Below are positions 33,841 through 42,324 of a stretch of DNA of 64,000 nucleotides, in pieces. This DNA comes from Marmoricola sp. OAE513 (lineage in GTDB: Bacteria > Actinomycetota > Actinomycetes > Propionibacteriales > Nocardioidaceae). The position numbers were made by a program, and so were the translations under genes. The first letter of the stretch is position 1, and each line of letters begins with the position of its first letter. Below the pieces are notes generated by a model that saw only the letters and a program-made list of their open reading frames with translations, was not told the origin of the DNA and did not search any database. The DNA lies in NCBI RefSeq assembly GCF_040546585.1, contig NZ_JBEPOC010000001.1, positions 2,666,001-2,730,000 on the forward strand. Reading direction: 5' to 3'.

Positions 33841-35334
33841 ATGACGAACGCACCTGAACCCTTCGACCTCGACGCCGAGCTCGCGGAGACCAACGACTGG
33901 GCTCTCGACGACGAGCCCACCGGTTACGCGGACGAGGACCCCGAAGAGGTCACCGTCGGCTCGATGGAGCTCGCCGAGCGGCACGCGCTGCGGCGGGTCG
34001 TCGGCCTGTCCACCGAGCTCCAGGACATCACCGAGGTCGAGTACCGACAGCTGCTCCTCGAGCGCGTCGTGCTCGTCGGCGTGTGGACCGAGGGCACGGT
34101 CGAGGACGCCGAGAACTCGATGGCCGAGCTGGCGCTGCTCGCCGAGACCGCGGGCTCGCAGGTGCTCGAGAACGTCTACCAGCGACGTGACAAGCCCGAC
34201 CCGGCCACCTTCATCGGTCGCGGCAAGGTCGACGGCGTCCGCGAGATCGTCGAGGCCACTGGCGCTGACACCGTGATCATGGACGGCGAGCTCGCGCCCA
34301 GCCAGCTGAGGAACCTCGAGGACAAGCTCAAGGTCAAGGTCGTCGACCGGACCGCGCTGATCCTCGACATCTTCGCCCAGCACGCGAAGTCTCGGGAGGG
34401 CAAGGCTCAGGTCGAGCTCGCCCAGCTCAGCTACATGAAGCAGCGCCTGCGTGGTTGGGGTGGCCAGCTGTCCCGCCAGGCCGGTGGCCGGGTGGCGGGA
34501 GGTGAGGGCATCGGTGGCCGCGGACCCGGTGAGACCAAGATCGAGACCGACCGGCGTCGCATCAACGACAAGATCGCCAAGCTCCGCCGCGAGCTCGCGC
34601 AGATGAAGACCACCCGGGTCACCAAGCGCAGCGAGCGTCACCGCAACGCGATCCCGAGCGTCGCGATCGCCGGGTACACGAACGCCGGCAAGTCCTCGAT
34701 CCTCAACCGGCTCACCGATGCCGGCGTCCTGGTCGAAAACGCGCTGTTCGCGACGCTGGACCCGACGACCCGGCGCACGACGACCTCGGACGGCCGGGTC
34801 TACACGATGACCGACACCGTCGGCTTCGTCCGGCACCTGCCGCACCAGCTCGTGGAGGCCTTCCGGAGCACGCTCGAGGAGGTCGCCGACGCCGACCTCA
34901 TCGTGCACGTCGTCGACGGCTCGCACCCCGACCCCGAGGGTCAGCTCTCCGCGGTCCGCGGTGTCTTCGCCGATGTCGACGCCTCCGACGTCCGCGAGCT
35001 CGTCGTCATCAACAAGGCCGACATCGCCGACCCCCTGACCCTGGCCCGGCTCCAGCTGAACGAACCGCACTCGGTGGTCTGCTCGGCGAAGACCGGTGCC
35101 GGCATCGAGGACGTGCTCGCCGCCATCGAGGCGGACCTGCCGCACCCGGACGTCGAGATCACCGTGCTGCTGCCCTACAGCCGCGGCGACCTGGTCAGCC
35201 GGATCCACGACAGCGGTGAGGTGCTCTCCATCGAGCACACCGCCGACGGCACGCTGATCCACGCGCGGGTCAGCGAGGCGTTCGCGGGCGAGGTCGAGCT
35301 CTACGCGCTGGCGGGTCTGCCCGAAGGGGAGTGA
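33841..35334 (+). CDS. hflX: GTPase HflX
   Basis: 497 residues. A ribosome-associated GTPase that splits stalled 70S ribosomes. The HflX-specific N-terminal domain carries PDPATFIGRGKVDGVREIV and the glycine-rich region GRGPGETKIETDRRRI. The G domain has G1 GYTNAGKSS, G2 TLDPTTRR, G3 DTVGF and G4 NKAD. An acidic N-terminal stretch of about 40 residues is typical of actinobacterial homologs. GGAGG lies in the short upstream gap, so it may have a ribosome site even though the -10 box is close. Confidence 0.96.
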   Translation: MTNAPEPFDLDAELAETNDWALDDEPTGYADEDPEEVTVGSMELAERHALRRVVGLSTELQDITEVEYRQLLLERVVLVGVWTEGTVEDAENSMAELALLAETAGSQVLENVYQRRDKPDPATFIGRGKVDGVREIVEATGADTVIMDGELAPSQLRNLEDKLKVKVVDRTALILDIFAQHAKSREGKAQVELAQLSYMKQRLRGWGGQLSRQAGGRVAGGEGIGGRGPGETKIETDRRRINDKIAKLRRELAQMKTTRVTKRSERHRNAIPSVAIAGYTNAGKSSILNRLTDAGVLVENALFATLDPTTRRTTTSDGRVYTMTDTVGFVRHLPHQLVEAFRSTLEEVADADLIVHVVDGSHPDPEGQLSAVRGVFADVDASDVRELVVINKADIADPLTLARLQLNEPHSVVCSAKTGAGIEDVLAAIEADLPHPDVEITVLLPYSRGDLVSRIHDSGEVLSIEHTADGTLIHARVSEAFAGEVELYALAGLPEGE

Positions 35335-35397
35335 CCGGGGGTCGTCGATCGGCCTAGCCCACCGCGGCGAAGTGGGCCTCGCCATGTCCGATCTCGA

Positions 35398-35403
35398 TAG
35401 GGT
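35398..35403 (+). promoter_or_regulatory. -10 box, leaderless start of DUF2207 gene
   Basis: TAGGGT, seven bases, ATG at 35411. This rules against the in-frame codon at 35372 as the start. Confidence 0.65.
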
Positions 35404-35410
35404 TCGGCGC

Positions 35411-37156
35411 ATGAAGAAGCTGGTCGGAAGAATCCTCGGGCTGATCGTCCTGGCCGCGGTGATCGCCTTCGGCGCGGTCAACATCGACACCAGTACCGAC
35501 GAGGGCACCGACAGCGCCTCGATCACCGACTACAAGGCCGACTTCACGGTCGCGAAGAACGGCGACCTGACGGCGGTCGAGACGCTGTCGACCAACTTCC
35601 CGGCCTCGAAGCACGGCATCTTCCGGTTCTTCGACACCCGCGACCCGAACGTCCCGAAGAACAGGCTGATCCCGACCGACATCTCGGTGACCCGGGACGG
35701 CCGGGACGAACCGTTCGAGGTGCTCAAGGAGGGGCGCAACCGGTACCGCAACATCAAGATCGGCAGCGCCGACACGACCATCTACGGCCCGCACACCTAC
35801 GTCATCCGCTACAAGATCGAGGGCGCCCTGACGAAGGGCTCCGGCGACGACTCCACGCAGTTCTACTGGAACCTGATCCCGTCGGGCTGGAAGATGGCGA
35901 TCGACAAGTACGAGCTCACCGTCCACCTGCCCGCCGACGCCGGCAGAACCACCTGCGGGGTCGGGCTCGGCAGCGACCTGGACCCGTGCGTGCTCACCAA
36001 GCCCGACGCCGACACGATCGTGGTCACCGGAGGCAGTCTCTCCACCAACACCCCGGTCACCCTGAAGACCGGTCTGGACATCCCGACCCCGGAGGGCGAC
36101 ACCCGCCCGTGGGCCAGTGGGCTGGACCCGATCCTGGGGCAGAGCACCGGGATGCTGTTCTTCGTCCTCGCGCTCGCACTCCTCGTCGGCGCCGGCGGTT
36201 TCGCGCTGAGCATCTCGGTGGGGGAGAAGACTCCTCCCTACCCGCTCATGTACGCCCCGCCGGAGGGCATCGGGCCCGCGCAGGCGGCGTACATCCTGAC
36301 GGAGAAGGTCGAGAACAAGGCCTTCGTCGCGACGATGATGTACGCCGCGGAGAAGGGTGCGGTCACCCTCGACCAGAAGGACAAGTCCTGGACGCTGACC
36401 GGGACCGACAAGACCGACGTCTGGACCCAGGTCGACCAGGTCACCGCGCAGACCGGATCGTCGCTCGGCGTCGTGAACGCGGGCGGCTCGTTCCACGCCA
36501 GCGCCAACTCGGTCTCCTCCGGTGAGGACCTCAAGTCCGCTCTCGCCGCCTTCGAGTCCAACACCGACGGCTGGGCGAAGACCAGCGGCCTCATGGTGAC
36601 CAGCGGTCTCGGTGGTTTCGGTGGCATCGTGCTGCTGCTCGCCGCGGGCCTCGCGGTCTACCTCGGCGCGTTCAACCCGCTGAACATGTCGATCATCGCG
36701 CTGGTGCCCGGCCTGTTCGCCATCGGCGCCCTGGGCGTCGGTGTCTCCGGTGCCGGTACCAAGCGCACCCTGGCCGGCCGTGACCTGTGGTCCCGGGTCG
36801 GCGGCTTCCAAAGGATCCTCTCGACCCCCTCGGCCAAGGACCGCTTCGACTTCTCCGGGCGCAAGGAGCTCTACACCTCCTACCTGCCGTGGGCGGTCGC
36901 CTTCGACTGCGCCGACGAGTGGGCCAAGAAGTACCGGATCGAGACCGGTGAGGAGCCCCCGACGCCGAGCTACTTCCCGGCGTACGCGGGCGTGCACACG
37001 GGCACCTACGTCAGCCAGATGGTCGACTCGTTCGACTCCACCGTGTCCTCGGCGATCTCGTCGTACGAGGCGACGCAGAGTTCCTCCTCCAGCGGCGGGG
37101 GCGGCGGCTTCAGCGGCGGTGGCGGCGGTGGCGGTGGTGGTGGCGGCTCCTGGTGA
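35411..37156 (+). CDS. DUF2207 membrane protein
   Basis: 581 residues. A hydrophobic N-terminal helix (RILGLIVLAAVIAFGAV), an outer beta domain of about 220 residues opening ITDYKADFTVAKNGDLTAVE, a second helix (MLFFVLALALLVGAGGFAL), a cytoplasmic part with a winged-helix-like segment (EKVENKAFVATMMYAAEKGA), two more helices near residue 400, and a C-terminal poly-glycine tail ending in SW. This is the standard DUF2207 architecture. Its lemA neighbour 62 bases downstream is a recurrent partner. Role is unknown, probably envelope-related. Confidence 0.9.
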   Translation: MKKLVGRILGLIVLAAVIAFGAVNIDTSTDEGTDSASITDYKADFTVAKNGDLTAVETLSTNFPASKHGIFRFFDTRDPNVPKNRLIPTDISVTRDGRDEPFEVLKEGRNRYRNIKIGSADTTIYGPHTYVIRYKIEGALTKGSGDDSTQFYWNLIPSGWKMAIDKYELTVHLPADAGRTTCGVGLGSDLDPCVLTKPDADTIVVTGGSLSTNTPVTLKTGLDIPTPEGDTRPWASGLDPILGQSTGMLFFVLALALLVGAGGFALSISVGEKTPPYPLMYAPPEGIGPAQAAYILTEKVENKAFVATMMYAAEKGAVTLDQKDKSWTLTGTDKTDVWTQVDQVTAQTGSSLGVVNAGGSFHASANSVSSGEDLKSALAAFESNTDGWAKTSGLMVTSGLGGFGGIVLLLAAGLAVYLGAFNPLNMSIIALVPGLFAIGALGVGVSGAGTKRTLAGRDLWSRVGGFQRILSTPSAKDRFDFSGRKELYTSYLPWAVAFDCADEWAKKYRIETGEEPPTPSYFPAYAGVHTGTYVSQMVDSFDSTVSSAISSYEATQSSSSSGGGGGFSGGGGGGGGGGGSW

Positions 37157-37218
37157 GCGCGCTGCCAGCCCCTCATGCAGTTGAATAGGCCCAGACACTC
37201 CAACAGAAGAGGTGACTC

Positions 37219-37983
37219 ATGATCGCCGTGATCGTGATCGTCGTACTGCTCGTCCTGATCGTCGGCTTCGTGATCGTCGGCTTCAACAAGCTGCGCACCA
37301 CCGACATCGGCGCCCAGGAGGCGCTGGGTGGCATCGACGTCCAGCTGACCCGTCGTGCCGACCTGATCCCCAACCTGGTCGAGACCGTGAAGGGCTACGC
37401 GGCCCACGAGTCCGGTGTGTTCGAGGCCGTGACCCAGGCGCGCGCCGGTCTGGCCGCCGCCGCCAAGGGTGACGACGTGCAGGCGAAGGCCGCTGCCGAC
37501 CAGGCGCTGAGCCAGGCGCTCGTCCGCGTCAACGCGGTCGCCGAGGCGTACCCGGACCTGAAGGCCAACCAGAACTTCCAGGACCTGCAGAACCAGCTGA
37601 AGGACACCGAGGACAAGATCTCCTTCGCGCGGACCTACTACAACGACGCCGTCGCGACGCTGAACAAGCTCGTCGTCACGATCCCGTGGATGTTCCTCTC
37701 CGGCCTGGCCGGCGTGAAGACCCGCGAGTTCTACGAGGCGCCTGCCGGCGCGGACGTCGCCCCGACGGTGAACTTCGGTACGACGCCGCCCGCCCCGCCG
37801 ACGCCGCCGGCTGCACCTGCCGCCCCGCCGGTCCCGCCCGCTCCTCCGGCAGCTCCCGCGGCCCCGGCTGCTCCTCCGGCCGCCTCGCCTGCTGCTCCCG
37901 CTCCGCCGGCCCCGCCGGTCACCCCGCCGCCGGCCGCCGAGCCGCCGGCTGCCCCGGAGCCTCCGACGGCCCCGCCCGCCTGA
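37219..37983 (+). CDS. lemA: LemA family protein with Pro/Ala-rich tail
   Basis: 254 residues. An N-terminal membrane helix (VIVIVVLLVLIVGFVIVG) is followed by the LemA four-helix region: QEALGGIDVQLTRRADLIPN, LVETVKGYAAHESGVF, then ISFARTYYNDAVATLN. After residue 185 the protein is almost only Pro and Ala, a tail not needed for the fold. AGAGG lies upstream of the ATG. It is transcribed after the DUF2207 gene and probably forms a membrane complex with it. A bipartite palindromic element follows its stop. Confidence 0.92.
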   Translation: MIAVIVIVVLLVLIVGFVIVGFNKLRTTDIGAQEALGGIDVQLTRRADLIPNLVETVKGYAAHESGVFEAVTQARAGLAAAAKGDDVQAKAAADQALSQALVRVNAVAEAYPDLKANQNFQDLQNQLKDTEDKISFARTYYNDAVATLNKLVVTIPWMFLSGLAGVKTREFYEAPAGADVAPTVNFGTTPPAPPTPPAAPAAPPVPPAPPAAPAAPAAPPAASPAAPAPPAPPVTPPPAAEPPAAPEPPTAPPA

Positions 37984-37986
37984 CAC

Positions 37987-38067
37987 ACCGGTCGTCGAGC
38001 TTGCCGAGACGTGACGTTGGCTGGGACTTCAGTCGGCTCACCGCATCTCGGCAAGCTCGATGACCGT
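37987..38067. repeat. Bipartite dispersed palindromic element, copy 3
   Basis: The left arm GGTCGTCGAGCTTGCCGAGA (37990-38009) and the right arm TCTCGGCAAGCTCGATGACC (38046-38065) are inverted repeats. It fills the gap between convergent lemA and potC and overlaps no coding sequence. Confidence 0.9.
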
Positions 38068-38068
38068 T

Positions 38069-38878
38069 TTACGTCCGCGCGCCGATCGCCTCGTCACCCT
38101 GGCTCAACCGCTGGGCGATCCAGATCGGGATGATCGAGACGAAGATCAGGGCCGCCGCGATCACGTTGACCACCGGGGCGTCGTTCGGGCGGAACATGTG
38201 GTCGAGGATCCAGATCGGCAGCGTCTTGGTCCCGCCGCCCGCGGTGAACGTGGTCACGATGATCTCGTCGAAGCTGAGCGCGAAGGCCAGCAGGCCGCCG
38301 GCCAGGAGCGCCGAGCGCAGCACCGGGAAGGTCACCAGCCGGAACGTCGTGAACGTCCCGGCCCCCAGGTCCATCGATGCCTCCTCGAGGTTGCCGCCGA
38401 CGCGGCGCAGCCGGGCGAGCACGTTGTTGAACACGGTGACGATGCAGAACGTCGTGTGCGCGACCACGATCGTCCAGAACCCCAGGTTGATCCCGAGCAC
38501 CGAGCTGAAGACGTTCTGGAACGCCAGGCCCGTGACGATGCCGGGCAGCGCGATCGGCAGGATGATCAGCAGCGAGACGGCGTCGCGCCCGAAGAACCGG
38601 TAGCGCGCGAGCGCCAGTGCCGCCATCGTGCCGAGCACGAGCGAGATCACGGTCGCCACCGCCGCGACCTGGAGGGAGAGCCCGAGCGACTCGCGGACCT
38701 CGTCGTTGTGCCAGGCGGCGTCCCACCACTCGGTGGTCCAGCCGCTGGGCGGGAACGTGAACGAGCGCGAGGTGTTGAACGAGTTCAGCACCACGACTGC
38801 GAGCGGGACGTAGACGACCAGCAGGACGATGCCGGTCAGGACGCCGAGGACGGTCTTCGCCGTACGGGAGAGGATCAC
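38069..38878 (-). CDS. potC: Polyamine-type ABC transporter permease PotC
   Basis: 269 residues with six membrane helices. The cytoplasmic coupling loop reads EEASMDLGAGTFTTFRLVTF, the EAA motif of binding-protein-dependent permeases. The N-terminal VVYVPLAVVVLNSFNTS is typical of the PotC/YdcV branch. Its start overlaps the end of potB by four bases. It is the last gene of the potA-potD-potB-potC operon read on the minus strand. Specificity for spermidine/putrescine is by family only. Confidence 0.9.
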   Translation of the reverse strand: MILSRTAKTVLGVLTGIVLLVVYVPLAVVVLNSFNTSRSFTFPPSGWTTEWWDAAWHNDEVRESLGLSLQVAAVATVISLVLGTMAALALARYRFFGRDAVSLLIILPIALPGIVTGLAFQNVFSSVLGINLGFWTIVVAHTTFCIVTVFNNVLARLRRVGGNLEEASMDLGAGTFTTFRLVTFPVLRSALLAGGLLAFALSFDEIIVTTFTAGGGTKTLPIWILDHMFRPNDAPVVNVIAAALIFVSIIPIWIAQRLSQGDEAIGART

Positions 38879-39771
38879 AGGTTCTCCAGAGCTCCCGTCC
38901 GGCGTACGGCGGCGAGGTAGACCAGCATGATGACCACCGGGATGGTCGCCAGGGCGGCCGCGAAGGGCAGGTTGTTGCCGGTCAAGGCGCTGTCGTAGAC
39001 GGCGTTGCCGAGCATCTGGTTGGTGCCGCCGACGATCCTGACGGTGATGTAGTCACCCAGCGTCAGCGAGAACGTGAAGATCGAGCCGGCGAACACGGCC
39101 GGCCACAGGATCGGCAGGATCACCCGGCGCAGCGTCGTACCGCCGGAGGCGCCGAGGTCGGCAGAGGCCTCGAGCAGCGAGTTCGGCACCCGCTCGAGGC
39201 CGGAGTACATCGGCAGGATCATGTACGGCAGCCAGAGGTAGGCCAGCGTGATGATGGTGGCGGTGAGCCCGTAGCCGAGGTGCAGGCCTATCGGGTCGAG
39301 GATCTGGTTGACCGGGCCGGTCGAGGAGAACATCGCGCGCCACGAGTAGGCCTTGACCAGGTAGGAGGCCCACAGCGGCATCAGCACCGCGATCACCAGG
39401 ATGCGCTGCCAGCGCGCTGTGGCGACCTTGGCCATGAACAGCGCGATCGGGAAGGCGACCAGGGCGTCGAGCACGGTGACCGCGACGGCGATGCCGAGCG
39501 TGCGGAACGTGATGGTCCGGTAGACCTCGGCGTCGTTCAGCGCCCGGAAGTTGTCGAGGTTCCAGACCTTGACCAGGTCGCCGGTGAACTCGTTGGTGCT
39601 CCAGAACGCGGCGACGAAGAGCATCGCCAGCGCCGCCAGGTAGGCGACGCCGAGCCAGAGCATCGGGGGAGCGAGCAGCAGGGTCAGCCGCAAGCGGGGA
39701 CGGCGGTGCAGGACGCCCCGACGACGCTTGGTCGTCGGGGCGCCCTGCGCCGTTGCGGTGGAGGTGCTCAG
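38875..39771 (-). CDS. potB: Polyamine-type ABC transporter permease PotB (possible CTG start)
   Basis: 298 residues with six membrane helices and the EAA loop LLEASADLGASGGTTLRRVI. The reading frame has no ATG or GTG between the upstream stop and the first helix. CTG 39771 (LSTSTATAQGAPTT) lies three bases after the potD stop with AAGGG about seven bases before it, so a CTG start fits best. The alternatives are a TTG further in, or a start inside potD at 39849. It pairs with PotC to form the channel. Confidence 0.88.
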   Translation of the reverse strand: MSTSTATAQGAPTTKRRRGVLHRRPRLRLTLLLAPPMLWLGVAYLAALAMLFVAAFWSTNEFTGDLVKVWNLDNFRALNDAEVYRTITFRTLGIAVAVTVLDALVAFPIALFMAKVATARWQRILVIAVLMPLWASYLVKAYSWRAMFSSTGPVNQILDPIGLHLGYGLTATIITLAYLWLPYMILPMYSGLERVPNSLLEASADLGASGGTTLRRVILPILWPAVFAGSIFTFSLTLGDYITVRIVGGTNQMLGNAVYDSALTGNNLPFAAALATIPVVIMLVYLAAVRRTGALENL

Positions 39772-39773
39772 GG

Positions 39774-40952
39774 TCAGCCCTTCACGTCGGTCCAGGCAGA
39801 GGTCCACTCCTGGTACGTCGTGCACTTGACCTTGCGGCCGTCCAGGCACGTCGAGGTCGGCGTGGTCCAGTAGTGGATCTTCGAGGCGTAGTCGGCGTCA
39901 CCGGCGTGGTACGTCTCGCAGAAGCCCTTGGCGGCGATGGCGCAGGCCTTGCCGTTGGCGGGCGACTCCCCGAAGTACTGCGCGACCGCAGCGTTCGCCT
40001 TCGGGCTGATGATGTCGTTCATCCACAGGTAGGCGCAGTTCTTGTGCTCCGACTTCGTGGCGACCTGCCAGGTGTCCGACCAGCCGGTCGAGCCCGACTC
40101 GGGCAGGATCGCCTCGACCTTGGTGCCCTCGTCCTGCGCCAGGCTGGCGATGACCTGCCAGGTGGTGCCGACCACGGAGTCACCGGTCTTGAAGGCCGAC
40201 TGCTCCTTGGCGTAGTCCGACCAGTACTCGCCGATGTTCTCCTTCTGCTTCTTCAGCAGGTCGACGGCTGCAGCGAGCTGCTTCTTGTCCAGCGCGTACG
40301 GGTCCTTGATGCCGAGGTCCGGCTGGGTGTTCATCAGGTACAGCGCGGCGTCGGCGATGTAGATCGGGGAGTCGTACGCCGTCACCTTGCCCTTGTACTT
40401 GGCAGCTTCCTCGCCGAAGACGATGCTCCAGTCGGTCGGCGCGGGCTTCACGACGTCCTTGTTCCACATCAGCAGGTTGGCGCCGTAGCCGTGCGGGACG
40501 CCGTACATCTGACCGTCGACCGAGTTCCACGGCTTGTCCTTCAGGAAGTCGTAGACGTCGGCGTAGTTCGGGATCAGGTCCGTGTTGACCGGCTCGACGG
40601 TGCCGGCGGCGATCAGGCGCAGCGAGGCGTCACCGGAGGCGGAGACGACGTCGTAGTCGCCGGTCTTCATCAGGTTGACGGCCTCGTCGGAGGTGTTGAA
40701 CGTCTTCACGGTCGCCTTGCAGCCGGTGGCCTTCTCGAACGGCTCGACCCACTCCTTCTCGGCGTACCCGGCCCACGACAGGATGCTGACCGCGCCCTCG
40801 CCCTCGCCGAGCTCCTTCTTCATCTCGAGCTTGGGAGCCTTGAAGCCTCCGTTGGCCGAGCCGGAATCATCGTCGTCGGAGCCGCAGGCGGCCATGGTGA
40901 AGGCCAGCGCTCCGATCGTGGCGATGGCGGTCATCGTGCGAGTGCGTTTCAT
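39774..40952 (-). CDS. potD: Polyamine-type ABC transporter substrate-binding lipoprotein
   Basis: 392 residues. Signal peptide with lipobox MAACG, a Ser/Gly/Asp linker, then a PotD-like bilobal binding domain from about residue 45 (GAVSILSWAGYAEKEWVEPF). DVVSASGDASLRLIAAG, VPHGYGANLLMWNKDVV and the C-terminal NDIISPKANAAVAQYF are family-like. The protein has four extra C-terminal cysteines. GGAG precedes the ATG. The ligand is probably a polyamine, though related proteins bind other cationic solutes. Confidence 0.9.
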   Translation of the reverse strand: MKRTRTMTAIATIGALAFTMAACGSDDDDSGSANGGFKAPKLEMKKELGEGEGAVSILSWAGYAEKEWVEPFEKATGCKATVKTFNTSDEAVNLMKTGDYDVVSASGDASLRLIAAGTVEPVNTDLIPNYADVYDFLKDKPWNSVDGQMYGVPHGYGANLLMWNKDVVKPAPTDWSIVFGEEAAKYKGKVTAYDSPIYIADAALYLMNTQPDLGIKDPYALDKKQLAAAVDLLKKQKENIGEYWSDYAKEQSAFKTGDSVVGTTWQVIASLAQDEGTKVEAILPESGSTGWSDTWQVATKSEHKNCAYLWMNDIISPKANAAVAQYFGESPANGKACAIAAKGFCETYHAGDADYASKIHYWTTPTSTCLDGRKVKCTTYQEWTSAWTDVKG

Positions 40953-40987
40953 GCGGACTCCTCAGTGATGGCGGATTCGGTACTGCT

Positions 40988-42070
40988 TCATTCTGGTGCT
41001 GCTTCTTCTGCCGGGCTCGGGTCGAGCTCGATCACGTTCTCGGGGAGCCAGGCGATCTGCACGCGCTCCCCACGTGCCATGGCGGCGTCCTCGGCCTGGA
41101 TGTTCTGCCGCAGGACGGTCAACGAAGCCGGGGACGCCGCGGCGCCCTCGAACTCCAGGTCGACCACGAAGTGGTTGGCCGAGCCCAGGTAGACGACCTC
41201 GCGGACCACGCCGTGCGTGGTCACCGCGCCGTCCGGACTGGGCATCTCGGAAGGGGCGCCGAGGTGGATCTTCTCCGGGCGGATGCTGAAGGTGCCGTCG
41301 CGTCCGATCACGTGGCGGGCGGCGGCGTCGGTGAGCAGGTTCGAGGTGCCGACGAAGCCGGCGACGAACGCGCTGCTCGGGCTCTCGTAGAGGTCGCGCG
41401 GCGTGGCGACCTGCTGGATCTTGCCGTCGTTGAACACCGCGATCCGGTCGCTCAGGGTGAGCGCCTCCTCCTGGTCGTGGGTGACGAAGACGAAGGTGAT
41501 GCCGACGTCGCGCTGAATCTGCTTGAGCTCGATCTGCATCTCGCGGCGCAGCTTGAGGTCCAGCGCGCCGAGCGGCTCGTCGAGCAGCAGCACCTTGGGC
41601 CGGTTCACCAGGGCGCGGGCCAGGGCGACACGCTGGCGCTGGCCGCCGGAGAGCTGCCCGGGACGCCGCGTGCCGTGGCTGCCGAGCCGGACGGTCTCGA
41701 GCGCCTCGGCCGCCCGCTTGCGCCGTTCGGCCTTGGGCACCTTCTTCACGCGCAGGCCGTACTCGACGTTCTCCTGGATGCTCATGTGCGGGAACAGGGC
41801 GTAGTCCTGGAAGACGGTGTTCACGTCGCGGGCGAACGGCGGCCGACCGGTGACGTCCTCGCCAGCGAGGAACACCCTGCCGCGGGTGGGCTGCTCGAAC
41901 CCGGCGATCATCCGCAGCACGGTGGTTTTTCCCGAGCCGGACGGGCCGAGCATCGAGAAGAACTCACCATCGGCGATCTCCAGGTCGACGCCGTCCACGG
42001 CGTGGGTGGATCCGAAGCTCTTGGCCAGGTCCCTCAACTGGATCGATGGCGTCCCCGCCTCCGCACGCAT
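40988..42070 (-). CDS. potA: Polyamine-type ABC transporter ATPase PotA
   Basis: 360 residues. Walker A GPSGSGKT (42-49), signature LSGGQRQR, Walker [12 protein letters not shown], switch His in [15 protein letters not shown]. The C-terminal third is a TOBE-type regulatory domain ([11 protein letters not shown]). It powers the importer formed with PotB and PotC and is the first gene of the operon. A -10 box lies seven bases before the ATG. Confidence 0.94.
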   Translation of the reverse strand: MRAEAGTPSIQLRDLAKSFGSTHAVDGVDLEIADGEFFSMLGPSGSGKTTVLRMIAGFEQPTRGRVFLAGEDVTGRPPFARDVNTVFQDYALFPHMSIQENVEYGLRVKKVPKAERRKRAAEALETVRLGSHGTRRPGQLSGGQRQRVALARALVNRPKVLLLDEPLGALDLKLRREMQIELKQIQRDVGITFVFVTHDQEEALTLSDRIAVFNDGKIQQVATPRDLYESPSSAFVAGFVGTSNLLTDAAARHVIGRDGTFSIRPEKIHLGAPSEMPSPDGAVTTHGVVREVVYLGSANHFVVDLEFEGAAASPASLTVLRQNIQAEDAAMARGERVQIAWLPENVIELDPSPAEEAAPE

Positions 42071-42077
42071 GAAACCG

Positions 42078-42083
42078 ACCGTA
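42078..42083 (-). promoter_or_regulatory. -10 box, leaderless start of potA operon
   Basis: On the minus strand TACGGT is followed by seven bases and the ATG at 42070. Confidence 0.55.
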
Positions 42084-42161
42084 TTCAGGGAATCCTCAGG
42101 TTCGCTAGAGCGGGGGACAACGAATCAGTAACGGGTGCGTTCCCGCAACGACCCGGGCGAC

Positions 42162-42220
42162 TGCAAATGTCGCGCGCGGGGCCGGGGCGAGTCCCAGCCG
42201 TCCCGCCGGCGACATTTGCA
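42162..42220. repeat. Inverted repeat with TGCAAATGTCGC arms
   Basis: TGCAAATGTCGC (42162-42173) and its exact complement (42209-42220) flank a 35-base GC-rich centre, between the divergent potA and helicase genes. The arm resembles GCGCAGATGTCCCGC of the tandem repeat after recX. Confidence 0.8.
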
Positions 42221-42312
42221 TGCGCGGGGGCGGGGCCGTCCACCCGTACGACGTCCGCCTCGCCCGACCACAGCCCCTGCGACCGGGTGCCGCTCCCGTC
42301 GCCACCCCGTCA

Positions 42313-42318
42313 TAGGGT
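42313..42318 (+). promoter_or_regulatory. -10 box, leaderless start of helicase gene
   Basis: TAGGGT, six bases, GTG at 42325. Confidence 0.6.
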
Positions 42319-42324
42319 GCTCAG

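Noticed and set aside
35372-35410. Upstream in-frame start for the DUF2207 gene
   Set aside because: A TAGGGT -10 box ends seven bases before ATG 35411, and the extra residues would lie before the natural signal helix.
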